A stretch of DNA of 6,599 nt, taken from positions 1-6,599 of the forward strand of contig CAAGLB010000072.1 of assembly GCA_900770635.1 (NCBI GenBank). The letters run 5' to 3'. The notes below the pieces were generated by a model, which was not told where the DNA came from, did no database searches, and worked only from the letters and a program-made list of their open reading frames with translations. Position 1 is the stretch's first letter, and each line of letters opens with the position of its first letter. Shown piece after piece: positions 1-6,249 of this stretch. Origin of the DNA: an uncultured Alistipes sp. Its GTDB lineage: Bacteria; Bacteroidota; Bacteroidia; Bacteroidales; Rikenellaceae. Position numbers and translations under genes: made by a program.

Positions 1-753
1 AAGGCTGTGCGCTACCGCTATGCCAACGCCGATATGGAGGAGCTGGAGAACTGCCTCAAACTCGCACAGGCACAGCGCTTCCGCATCATCGTTACCGACG
101 GCGTATTCTCGATGGACGGCAACGTTGCCAAGATGGACGAGATTCTCGCTCTGGCAGAGAAGTACGACGCCCTCGTGATTGTAGATGAGTGCCACTCGGC
201 AGGTGTTGTGGGTGCCACCGGTCGCGGGGTTACCGAGCTCTACAACTGCCGTGGTCAGGTGGATATTCTCACCGGTACCCTTGGTAAGGCCTTCGGCGGT
301 GCTGTTGGTGGTTTCACCACCGGTCGCAAAGAGATTATCGAGATGCTCCGCCAGCGTTCGCGTCCCTACCTCTTCTCCAACTCGGTGCCCCCCGCAGTGG
401 TTGGCGCCAGCATCGAGGTGTTCAAGATGCTCGCCGAGAGCAACGAGATTCACGATAGGCTCGTGGAGAATGTGGAGTACTTCCGCACCAAGATGCTCGA
501 GGCCGGTTTCGACATCAAACCCACCCAGAGTGCCATCTGCGCCGTTATGCTCTACGACGCTCCTCTGTCGCAGGTTATGGCTGCCAAACTCCTCGAGGAG
601 GGCATCTATGTGACCGGTTTCTACTACCCCGTTGTCCCCAAAGGTCAGGCACGCATCCGCGTTCAGGTGTCGGCAGGTCACACCCGCGAGCACCTCGACA
701 AATGTATCGCCGCCTTCACCAAGATTGGTAAGGAGCTGGGCGTAATCAAATAG
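1..753 (+). CDS. kbl: 2-amino-3-ketobutyrate CoA ligase (glycine C-acetyltransferase), C-terminal part, 5'-truncated by window edge
   Basis: This is the last 250 codons of a PLP-dependent alpha-oxoamine synthase; reading is open from base 1, so the start lies outside the window. The enzyme cleaves 2-amino-3-ketobutyrate with CoA to glycine and acetyl-CoA, the second step of threonine degradation after threonine dehydrogenase, in the cytoplasm. Visible family marks (fragment numbering) are TDGVFSMDG near 36, the cofactor-binding VDECHS with Asp62 and His65, and GTLGKAFGG with the Schiff-base Lys96. RQRSRPYLFSNS, EGIYVTGFYYPVVPKGQARIR and the C-terminus GKELGVIK closely resemble E. coli Kbl as I remember it, and favour Kbl over serine palmitoyltransferase or BioF. 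E. coli Kbl is about 398 residues, so roughly 150 are missing here. A hairpin terminator follows the stop. The next gene is an Lrp-type regulator; in E. coli kbl-tdh is Lrp-controlled, so a link is plausible but not shown. Confidence 0.95.
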   Translation, partial: KAVRYRYANADMEELENCLKLAQAQRFRIIVTDGVFSMDGNVAKMDEILALAEKYDALVIVDECHSAGVVGATGRGVTELYNCRGQVDILTGTLGKAFGGAVGGFTTGRKEIIEMLRQRSRPYLFSNSVPPAVVGASIEVFKMLAESNEIHDRLVENVEYFRTKMLEAGFDIKPTQSAICAVMLYDAPLSQVMAAKLLEEGIYVTGFYYPVVPKGQARIRVQVSAGHTREHLDKCIAAFTKIGKELGVIK

Positions 754-772
754 TCCGAGAGGAGAATTTTTT

Positions 773-818
773 GGCGTCGGGATGTGGGTGCAGTGCATCT
801 CCATCCCGACACCTTTTT
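773..818 (+). terminator. Rho-independent terminator after kbl
   Basis: A perfect 9-bp stem GTCGGGATG (776–784) / CATCCCGAC (802–810) can be extended past one C·A mismatch by GG/CC (773–774 with 812–813). It is followed at once by TTTTT (814–818). It begins about 20 bp after the kbl stop. The loop is 17 nt, long for a terminator, but the stem and T-tract fit. It separates kbl transcription from the Lrp-led cluster. Confidence 0.75.
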
Positions 819-899
819 ATCCACACAATGGGCGCCGACCCCAAACCATCGGCCGACACGATTGCCACCGCAGCCTGCGCCCTTAGCACCACTTGCTCT

Positions 900-1376
900 A
901 TGTCAAAATTTTCACTCGACAGAATCGACCGCAAGATTCTCCAACTCCTTGTGCGTAACGCACGACTCCCCTTCCTCGAAATCGCACGCGAGTGCGGCAT
1001 CTCCGGTGCGGCTATCCACCAGAGGGTCAAGAAACTCGACGAGCAGGGCGTTATACTCGGCTCCAACCTCATTGTCGACCCCCGCATTTTGGGCTACGAC
1101 GTGTGTGCATTTGTGGGCATCAGCATCCAGGAACCCTCGCTGGAGGAGGATACGCTCAAGGCTCTCGCCGACATCCCAGAGGTGGTGGAGTGCCACTTCA
1201 TCACGGGCAAACACAACCTGCTCGTGAAGATCTACTGCCGCGACAATGAGCACTTTATGCGTACCCTCAGCGACAAGGTGAGGAAGATCCCCGGGGTGGT
1301 TGCGACCGAAACCCTCATCAGCCTCTCTCAACCCTTCACACGACAGATTGACGTAAGTCACCTTTGCGATGAGTAA
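900..1376 (+). CDS. Lrp/AsnC family transcriptional regulator
   Basis: A 158-residue protein of normal length for the Lrp/AsnC (feast/famine) family, cytoplasmic DNA-binding regulators that usually sense an amino acid. The N-terminus has the family pattern LDRIDRKILQLLVRNAR (6–22), then the helix-turn-helix around 24–45 (EIARECGIS...AIHQRVKKLDEQGVI). From about 65 a RAM-type ligand-binding and oligomerisation domain follows, with the segment VVECHFITGKHNLLVKI and the typical C-terminal pattern IPGVVATETLISL. I chose ATG 900 because family members start a few residues before LDxxD. In-frame extension upstream is possible (ATG 828) but adds a low-complexity segment unlike the family. The stop overlaps the next gene's start by 8 bp, so the two are probably cotranscribed. 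It lies 146 bp downstream of kbl, behind a terminator. The ligand cannot be read from the sequence; threonine, glycine or another amino acid is a guess from context. Confidence 0.93.
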   Translation: MSKFSLDRIDRKILQLLVRNARLPFLEIARECGISGAAIHQRVKKLDEQGVILGSNLIVDPRILGYDVCAFVGISIQEPSLEEDTLKALADIPEVVECHFITGKHNLLVKIYCRDNEHFMRTLSDKVRKIPGVVATETLISLSQPFTRQIDVSHLCDE

Positions 1377-1806
1377 CTTCCGACTGACCAAAGAGTTCCG
1401 ACTCGAAATGGCCCACGCGCTGGTGGGCTACGACGGATTGTGCAACCAGATTCACGGCCACTCCTATCTGCTGGAGGTGACTGTGGAGGGGATTGCAACG
1501 TGCGCGCAGGGCGCAAAGATGGGTATGGCGATGGATTTCGGCGAACTCAAACGTGTGGTGGAGAGGTGTGTGGTGGAGCATTTCGACCACTCGCTCCTGC
1601 TTCGAAAGTGCCCACAGACCGAGGAGCTCCTCGAGGTGCTGTGCCGCCATTTCGAGCGCATCCACGCTGTGGAGTGGCAGCCCACCTGCGAGAATCTGCT
1701 GGCCCACTTCGCCTCCCTCATTACCCCTGCCCTCCCTGCCGAGGTGCGACTCGCCTCGCTCCGACTCCACGAAACGGCCACCAATTGCGCCGAATATCTG
1801 CCATAG
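1369..1806 (+). CDS. queD: QueD / 6-pyruvoyltetrahydropterin synthase family protein (probable 6-carboxytetrahydropterin synthase)
   Basis: A 145-residue T-fold enzyme. Zinc-binding histidines are His16 (in EMAHAL) and His29/His31 (HGH). The catalytic Cys25 is in the CxxxHGH arrangement, the second catalytic pair is Asp73-His74 (FDHSLLL), and the pterin-anchoring Glu135 is in LHETATNCAEY. DFGELK (56–61) and PTCENL (105–110) are further family marks. QueD converts 7,8-dihydroneopterin triphosphate to 6-carboxy-5,6,7,8-tetrahydropterin, an early step of queuosine and 7-deazapurine synthesis. The family also contains PTPS enzymes of pterin metabolism, and no other queuosine gene is in the window to decide. 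At 145 residues it is longer than E. coli QueD (about 120) and close to eukaryotic PTPS. The ATG lies inside the last codons of the Lrp-type gene (ATGAGTAA overlap), suggesting translational coupling. Family assignment is firm; the exact reaction is inferred. Confidence 0.9.
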   Translation: MSNFRLTKEFRLEMAHALVGYDGLCNQIHGHSYLLEVTVEGIATCAQGAKMGMAMDFGELKRVVERCVVEHFDHSLLLRKCPQTEELLEVLCRHFERIHAVEWQPTCENLLAHFASLITPALPAEVRLASLRLHETATNCAEYLP

Positions 1807-1855
1807 AAATGGGGTCGATATTCTGGCCCACTCATCCCCCAAAACCTCACTACCT

Positions 1856-2542
1856 ATGAAACGCACCGACCTCTATTTTGCCCTGGCAATCGTTGCCATC
1901 TTCCTCCCCTTTGTTGTGTGTGAGCCGCTCTATGAGTGGTACAAGGCCTTCAATGCCGCACACGGAATGGTTATGAGCTTCCTCAAGTTCGGCATCCTCT
2001 CCACAATGGGCGAGATGCTCGGATGTCGCATATCCACAGGAAGTTACATCACGCCCAACTTCGGCGTGCTCCCCCGAATGATTGTGTGGGGCGTGCTCGG
2101 TATGGGCATCAATATGGCAATGATCATCTTCTCCAAGGGCACCCCGATGTTTATGGAGTATATGGGAATGGAGGGTGCCGTTGAGAGCTTTGTGGCGGAG
2201 GGCTTCACGATGGATAAACTGTGGGTGGCGCTGGCGGTGTCGGTGGCAATGAACACCATCTTTGCACCGGTGTTTATGACCCTCCACAAGATCACCGACG
2301 CCCACATTGCGGCCCACGGTGGCTCGCTCAAGGCCCTTGTGACCCCCATCCCTATGGCTGAGAGGTTTGCCTCTATTGATTGGCAGGCGCAGTGGGGCTT
2401 TGTTTTCAAGAAGACCATCCCACTCTTTTGGTACCCTGCCCACACCATCACATTCCTGCTCCCTCCGGAACAACGCGTGCTCTTTGCCGCCCTGCTTGGC
2501 ATTGCCCTCGGCGTGCTGCTGGCGCTGTCGAAGAGGAAGTAG
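1856..2542 (+). CDS. Multi-pass membrane protein with Mpv17/PMP22-family signatures
   Basis: A 228-residue hydrophobic protein with about four to five membrane segments: roughly 7–22, 38–56 (weak), 73–92, 122–142 and 206–224. The C-terminal segment 192–210 (WYPAHTITFLLPPEQRVLF) matches the Mpv17/PMP22 hallmark WPxxxxxxFxxVPxxxRVLF apart from a one-residue gap. Upstream parts fit the same family in order: a GILSTMGEML segment (46–55, family GxLxxxGDxxxQ), an R/G-rich LPRMIVWGVLG (72–82), and NTIFAPVFM (133–141, family DQxxFAPxF). The family is best known from eukaryotic organelle inner membranes (Mpv17, PMP22, Sym1), with channel-like roles proposed; its bacterial role is unknown to me. Family members are about 175–200 residues, so this one is a little long. 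ATG 1856 gives a KR-then-hydrophobic N-terminus; the frame extends upstream over queD but that part is a shadow. It starts 49 bp after queD and likely belongs to the same operon. No terminator with a plus-strand T-tract is seen right behind it. Confidence 0.68.
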   Translation: MKRTDLYFALAIVAIFLPFVVCEPLYEWYKAFNAAHGMVMSFLKFGILSTMGEMLGCRISTGSYITPNFGVLPRMIVWGVLGMGINMAMIIFSKGTPMFMEYMGMEGAVESFVAEGFTMDKLWVALAVSVAMNTIFAPVFMTLHKITDAHIAAHGGSLKALVTPIPMAERFASIDWQAQWGFVFKKTIPLFWYPAHTITFLLPPEQRVLFAALLGIALGVLLALSKRK

Positions 2543-2571
2543 CTCCGAAACTTCCAACCACACAATTTGCC

Positions 2572-2649
2572 CACCATCTCGCGGGCCAATCATCCTACGG
2601 ACCAATCATCCCACGGGTCACCATCCCATTGGCTAATCATCTCGCGGCC
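2572..2649. repeat. Degenerate ~16-bp tandem repeat, about five units
   Basis: Five adjoining copies of a loose unit, roughly CAATCATCyyACGGgc, start at about 2572, 2587, 2603, 2619 and 2634. Units 2 and 3 are nearly identical (CAATCATCCTACGGAC and CAATCATCCCACGGGT). Units 1 and 5 share CATCTCGCGG, and unit 4 (CACCATCCCATTGG) is the most diverged. The array starts 30 bp after the stop of the Mpv17-like gene and is non-coding as far as I can tell. There are no unique spacers, so it is not CRISPR. Function unknown; it could be slippage-derived or a protein-binding array. Confidence 0.6.
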
Positions 2650-2660
2650 CCAACCAATAC

Positions 2661-2697
2661 AAAAAGCCTCCCCTACGAATGGGGAGATTCGGAGGGG
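2661..2697 (-). terminator. GC-rich hairpin with minus-strand T5 tract (possible second terminator)
   Basis: CTCCCC (2668–2673) pairs perfectly with GGGGAG (2681–2686) around a 7-nt loop. Alternatively CCTCC (2667–2671) pairs with GGAGG (2691–2695), with an inner GAAT/ATTC pairing. Read on the minus strand, the hairpin is followed by GC and then TTTTT (complement of 2661–2665), as in an intrinsic terminator. It sits behind the stronger terminator at 2722–2759 and may be a back-up for minus-strand transcription. Confidence 0.4.
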
Positions 2698-2721
2698 TGG
2701 TCGAACACTCCCTCCCCGCAC

Positions 2722-2759
2722 AAAAAAAAAGACGAGCAGCTTTCGCAGCTCGTCTTTTT
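2722..2759 (-). terminator. Strong, potentially bidirectional intrinsic terminator
   Basis: A 12-bp perfect inverted repeat, AAAAAGACGAGC (2726–2737) with GCTCGTCTTTTT (2748–2759), has a 10-nt interior. On the minus strand the interior folds as GC-GAAA-GC with a GNRA tetraloop. The minus strand has a T9 tract (complement of 2722–2730); the plus strand has T5 (2755–2759). The longer tract and the tetraloop favour the minus strand as its main direction. It lies 57 bp behind the stop of the TolC-family remnant, so it was probably that gene's terminator and may now end transcripts of the regulator gene at 2950–4683. It could also stop the plus-strand cluster. Confidence 0.85.
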
Positions 2760-2815
2760 CTGTATTCTGTTATATCAAAGAGTTTGTTGAGGCATCATCA
2801 ATTTTAGTTGTGTAT

Positions 2816-2935
2816 CTATTTAACTCCTCCTCCCAAAGCGCGATAGAGGGTGATGATGCTCTGTATCTCATCGAAGCGGTCTTGGGCAACGGCTTGCTCT
2901 GCACTGAGTAGGGTTTGCTGGGCAGTCAAACAACA
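2816..2935 (-). pseudogene. C-terminal remnant of a TolC-family outer-membrane efflux protein
   Basis: On the minus strand a 39-codon open stretch ends at TAG (2816–2818). Its residues include LTAQQTLLSAEQAVAQDRF followed by DEIQSIITLYRALGGGVK. This is the typical end of RND-type outer-membrane efflux proteins (OprM/NodT/CusC group of the TolC family): a VLTAQQ-like start, a helical stretch, then LYxALGGGW-like residues before the stop. Intact family members are about 450–480 residues, so more than 90% is absent. Similarity seems to begin at about base 2929; just upstream in frame is a TAG (2936–2938), and 14 bp further the stop of the next minus-strand gene. There is no start codon context, so this is a scar rather than a small gene. 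No adaptor or pump gene is in the window. Confidence 0.82.
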
Positions 2936-2949
2936 CTACCCTATCTTAA

Positions 2950-4683
2950 TCAGTTCTTGAACTTATCAAGGAAGACGATGAGTGATATATCGCTGTCAGT
3001 GAGTCCAAACTTCTGGCGGAGGCGCGAGCGAGCAACATTGATACTGCCAATGCTCTGGTGCGTGATGTTGGCAATCTCCTTAGTCGAGAGGTTCATATGT
3101 ATAAGCGTGCACAGTTTACGTTCATTCTTGGTGAGGTTGGGGTACTCCTTTAGCAGGTTCTCAAAGAATACATCGTTGTTATTCGCTAATGTCTTCTCCA
3201 CCTCAGCCCAGTTATTGTTCGAGCCATGCTTCTTATTCAAGCGATGAATGATATGTCGCAGAGCGTTGCGCATCTCACGGTTATCGGATATATTAACTGT
3301 CTCGATAAGCTCCTCGGATAGCTTAGTCATATTATTCTGCTCTTCGTATTGTTGCAGTTGCTGAACCTTAATTATCTCGTTCTTATGGCGCAGCTCCTGC
3401 TCTGCCTTGATGCTAATGAGGCGGCTATTCTTACGCTGCATACGCCAAAGTTGCAACGCAAGGATAGCAATGGCTGCGACAAAACAGATAACACCGACAT
3501 ATATATGCCTCACTAAGTCATTATACTCCTGATTTTGCTGCATCTCTCGTTGGTGTTGCTTCAGGCGCTCATCGGCCTGAGCAAGTTCCATATCGTTGAT
3601 AAGCTTTGAGAGCTCAACTACATTCGAGGTATTGTGCTGACGTGTGTATGTCTCAGCAAAAGCCATAAGCGCCTCGTAAGCCTCCTTATATCGCTCCTCG
3701 TTAAAGTATATGTCCTGAAGCAGAAAATAGGAGTGCACGTTTTTAGCATCGAAGTCATCTTGACCAAGCAACTCTATCGAGTGTTTCAAATTGACAATCG
3801 CCTCACTCGAGTCACCAACCATAAGATTGTAGAAACCCAATGCCGAGTAGTAGTATCCCTCCTCCTTGAAGTTTGATAGCAGGGGCTTTGCACGCTCGAG
3901 GTATTCCAGTGACATCTCAAACTCTTCGTACGCCAACGACTGCATCGAAGCGTTGAGATATACATTTATTAACAGGTCGCTAAAACCATACTCCTTGCAC
4001 AATGTCTCAGCCAATAGTGTAAGGTCGAGTGTCTCATCGTAGGACATCGAGTAGTTAAACCTATTGTTGAGGGCTCGCACCGTCTGATGCGCTTGCTCCC
4101 TACCCTCATAACTATCTGCCACGAGGTGATTGTACTCCATAGCAAGGTCTATGTCGTTATTGTAGAAATACGTAACCTGTTCCAAAACAAGGTATGCCTC
4201 GCGCTCGGAAGTGACATCACTCAAACTTTTTGCTGACTTTAGGGCGCTGGTGCTATAGCTGAAGGCGTTATGGTAGTCGCCATTGCGCAGGTAAATGCGA
4301 GCGAGAAGGGCATTAGTGCGTGTTATGCAGGGCTTATTGTCAAGCGCATCATATATGCGAGCAGACTGCAGACGATACTCTAACGACTTGCTGTAGCTGT
4401 GGAGTGTAGCCTCGGTATATTCTGCCATAAAGTCGTAGAGCATAGCCACTTCCATACTTGTAGCAAGGGTATCGATGTCATTAACCAATCGCTTGGCATA
4501 GTAGTATGCTGAGTCGCGGTTGAGTTTGTGGAATTGCTCGAAACGCTCATAGTCCTCATGCTGCTGGCGTGAACTAAAATGCTGTGCCTGGCAGGGCTGT
4601 GCAATGGCCGTCGTAAGAGCAAAAAATAGTGCAATAACAACTCTATAATATGTCGATTTATTGTAATATTCTCTAAATATCAT
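2950..4683 (-). CDS. Membrane-anchored TPR regulator with C-terminal LuxR-type HTH
   Basis: A 577-residue protein of a domain layout common in Bacteroidales. Residues 12–34 form a hydrophobic signal peptide or anchor ending near AIAQPCQAQ. Residues about 65–350 are helical with TPR-like repeats; the clearest are 125–153 (LLARIYLRNGDYHNAF...), 279–306 (YSALGFYNLMVGDSSEAIVNL...) and 319–345 (YFLLQDIYFNEERYKEAYEAL...). A single membrane segment spans about 393–413, followed by a charged, Gln/Glu-rich coiled coil (415–465). The C-terminus (517–562) is a GerE/LuxR-type HTH: LTKNERKLCTLIHMNLSTKE, IANITHQSIGSINVARSRLR, then QKFGL. Predicted topology is periplasmic TPRs with a cytoplasmic DNA-binding domain, a one-piece sensor-regulator without kinase or receiver domains. 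It is transcribed divergently from the lipoprotein operon at 4841, its most likely target. ATG at 4681–4683 puts the signal segment right after a short polar N-terminus. The signal sensed is unknown. Confidence 0.88.
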   Translation of the reverse strand: MIFREYYNKSTYYRVVIALFFALTTAIAQPCQAQHFSSRQQHEDYERFEQFHKLNRDSAYYYAKRLVNDIDTLATSMEVAMLYDFMAEYTEATLHSYSKSLEYRLQSARIYDALDNKPCITRTNALLARIYLRNGDYHNAFSYSTSALKSAKSLSDVTSEREAYLVLEQVTYFYNNDIDLAMEYNHLVADSYEGREQAHQTVRALNNRFNYSMSYDETLDLTLLAETLCKEYGFSDLLINVYLNASMQSLAYEEFEMSLEYLERAKPLLSNFKEEGYYYSALGFYNLMVGDSSEAIVNLKHSIELLGQDDFDAKNVHSYFLLQDIYFNEERYKEAYEALMAFAETYTRQHNTSNVVELSKLINDMELAQADERLKQHQREMQQNQEYNDLVRHIYVGVICFVAAIAILALQLWRMQRKNSRLISIKAEQELRHKNEIIKVQQLQQYEEQNNMTKLSEELIETVNISDNREMRNALRHIIHRLNKKHGSNNNWAEVEKTLANNNDVFFENLLKEYPNLTKNERKLCTLIHMNLSTKEIANITHQSIGSINVARSRLRQKFGLTDSDISLIVFLDKFKN

Positions 4684-4713
4684 ATAATGAATGCTTTAAG
4701 CAATTTTGTAATA

Positions 4714-4721
4714 CAAATGTA
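4714..4721 (-). promoter_or_regulatory. Candidate -7 element for the TPR-LuxR gene
   Basis: On the minus strand this reads TACATTTG, a perfect match to the Bacteroidetes -7 consensus TAnnTTTG. It lies 30 bp before the start codon, giving a short leader. I do not see a clear -33 TTTG at the usual distance; the upstream DNA is plain AT-rich. Confidence 0.5.
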
Positions 4722-4789
4722 ATATATATTTTTTAAAATGTTATATTAAAATAACAGATATTTTTACACGTTTTTCATTGATAATTTGA

Positions 4790-4797
4790 TAATTTTG
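4790..4797 (+). promoter_or_regulatory. Candidate -7 element for the lipoprotein operon
   Basis: TAATTTTG fits the Bacteroidetes TAnnTTTG consensus and lies 43 bp upstream of the ATG at 4841. A near-copy, TAATTTGA, lies just before it at 4782–4789. No good -33 TTTG is visible at 19–21 bp upstream, which would fit a promoter needing an activator such as the divergent LuxR-type protein; that dependence is inference. The 157-bp divergent region (4684–4840) is very AT-rich and should hold the operators. Confidence 0.45.
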
Positions 4798-4840
4798 TGT
4801 AGAGAAAAACCGAAAACGATAATCAATACCTAAAACTTCT

Positions 4841-6199
4841 ATGAAAAAAGCTTTCATCTATCTAATGGCACTTGTGACATTCGCTGCATGTGATAAGACA
4901 GAGACTCCCAATGAGCCTCAGCCTACACCTCCAACTCCTACCGAGAACACAATCCAAATTGTGGTAGACGAGGCACGACTCACTGCATACCAAGTCATAT
5001 ATAGTATATACCCCGAGGATAAGGATGCATACTTCTATTGCGATGTAATGTCTAAGGCTCGATTCGAGAGTGCCGACATCAACGAGATAAGGACGGAGTT
5101 CGACGAGGCTTTGCGCAACTACGCACAGATGACCGAAGCTACATACGAAGAGGTATGTGAGCAGATGCTATTCAAGGGGGATCAGGAAGACTTCCTCAGC
5201 AACGCTGGCTACCGCGAGAATACCGACTTCGTAATCTACGCATTCTATTGGAAGGAGGGCGAACTCCAGGCAGAGGATGTATCAGTTACAGAGTTTCGCA
5301 CCCCCGCGCACGTAGATTCTACAGAGAGTGTAGCAATCGAGTTCTCGGGTGTTGATCCATACGAGATGACTGTTAAGTGTACTCCTTCAGCCGATGTAGA
5401 TTGTTACTACTACTATTTTGCAGAGACTACAAAGGTCGAAAAGATGCTCTCTGACCTCGAAGATAATAATGCCTATATCTCATACCATGCTATGAATGTA
5501 GGCATCAAGTACACCGGCGAGAAGACATTGACACAAAAGGGTCTTCAGCCCGAGACCTCATACACGGCCCTTGTAATGCTTATTGACAAGAGTGGCAACC
5601 GAGCACAGATTTCAGCCGTTGAGGCAACCGAGGCCGTTGGGCAGAATGTGCGCGTAGAGTCTGAGTTGTTCGAGAGCTTACTCGGTGAGTGGACAGGTGT
5701 TCAGACCATCAGTGATGGTTATGCTGAGCCCGCAGTATCGGAGTTCACCGTAAACATCGTAGCTGAGGTTGAGGATTACGACTACAATTATCGCGACAAC
5801 AACCAGCTTGTAGCATTGGTGGATGGTTGGTGCAGCATCGATTACTATAGCGTTACCGACCTTGTGGAGTATGAGATTGAGGATCCTGAGTTGAAGTGGG
5901 GCCCCAAGTGGGTGTTCGATATCGCTGAGGGTGATGTCATCACGATGGATGGTCACGCGCGCCACTCGGTAGTTGGTTGGTTGTTCTTTGGCGACTGCTT
6001 TATGCTCACGGCAGACCCAGCAAACCTTGGTATAGAGGTTGACAACGACTTCGACGTAACAGTCTCTGAGGATGGCAACACGTTGACTATCTCTTCACCC
6101 ATTGCCAACTACTACCCATCGTTGGTATACAACTTCGATGGATTTGGCTGGATGGCATACTACTATGGTGCATCGGACATCGTCCTGACACGCAAGTAA
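4841..6199 (+). CDS. Lipoprotein with two Fn3-like domains and an acidic, aromatic-rich C-terminal domain
   Basis: A 452-residue predicted lipoprotein. MKKAFIYLMALVTFAAC gives a type II signal peptide with lipidated Cys17, followed by an acidic and Pro/Thr-rich linker (18–35). Two regions look like tandem Fn3/Ig-like domains of Bacteroidales surface lipoproteins. One is 36–155 (YSIYPEDKDAYFYCDVMSKA ... ENTDFVIYAFYWKEG ... EFRTPA). The other is 160–265 (CTPSADVDCYYYYFAETTKV ... LQPETSYTALVMLIDKSGN). The C-terminal part (about 275–452) begins LLGEWTGVQ, a start seen in lipocalin-like or other beta-barrel folds, and is rich in Tyr, Trp, Asp and Glu; I do not recognise the family. No enzymatic motif is visible. 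It is first in an operon with another lipoprotein, starts 157 bp from the divergent TPR-LuxR gene, and is likely exposed on the outer membrane. A role in adhesion, glycan or host-ligand binding is a guess. Confidence 0.85.
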   Translation: MKKAFIYLMALVTFAACDKTETPNEPQPTPPTPTENTIQIVVDEARLTAYQVIYSIYPEDKDAYFYCDVMSKARFESADINEIRTEFDEALRNYAQMTEATYEEVCEQMLFKGDQEDFLSNAGYRENTDFVIYAFYWKEGELQAEDVSVTEFRTPAHVDSTESVAIEFSGVDPYEMTVKCTPSADVDCYYYYFAETTKVEKMLSDLEDNNAYISYHAMNVGIKYTGEKTLTQKGLQPETSYTALVMLIDKSGNRAQISAVEATEAVGQNVRVESELFESLLGEWTGVQTISDGYAEPAVSEFTVNIVAEVEDYDYNYRDNNQLVALVDGWCSIDYYSVTDLVEYEIEDPELKWGPKWVFDIAEGDVITMDGHARHSVVGWLFFGDCFMLTADPANLGIEVDNDFDVTVSEDGNTLTISSPIANYYPSLVYNFDGFGWMAYYYGASDIVLTRK

Positions 6200-6249
6200 T
6201 AACACTACACTATAACGGAAACATAAATGAACTAAAATACCATAGAACT

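Noticed and set aside
1..753. Serine palmitoyltransferase or BioF instead of Kbl.
   Set aside because: All share the PLP fold, but RQRSRPYLFSNS, YVTGFYYPVVPKGQARIR and the GKELGVI end are specific to glycine C-acetyltransferase as I know it.
771..899. Longer N-terminus for the Lrp-type gene (in-frame ATG at 828, or open frame from 771).
   Set aside because: The extension is low-complexity and unlike the family, which begins a few residues before LDxxD. Its 5' part also overlaps the kbl terminator hairpin. ATG 900 fits better.
1493..1855. In-frame upstream extension of the Mpv17-like gene over queD.
   Set aside because: It reads Arg/Ser/Pro-rich sequence out of frame with a well-supported queD, and ATG 1856 gives a normal membrane-protein start.
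1850..2605. A 251-codon minus-strand open frame opposite the Mpv17-like gene.
   Set aside because: It is an antisense shadow, rich in His and charged residues from GC-rich complement; the plus-strand reading has recognisable membrane segments and family motifs.
2572..2649. Short CRISPR array.
   Set aside because: The units are adjacent, about 16 bp and degenerate, with no unique spacers, and no cas gene is present.
2567..2911. A 114-codon plus-strand open frame in the intergenic region.
   Set aside because: It runs across the tandem repeats, both hairpins and the antisense of the efflux remnant; its residues show no protein-like pattern.
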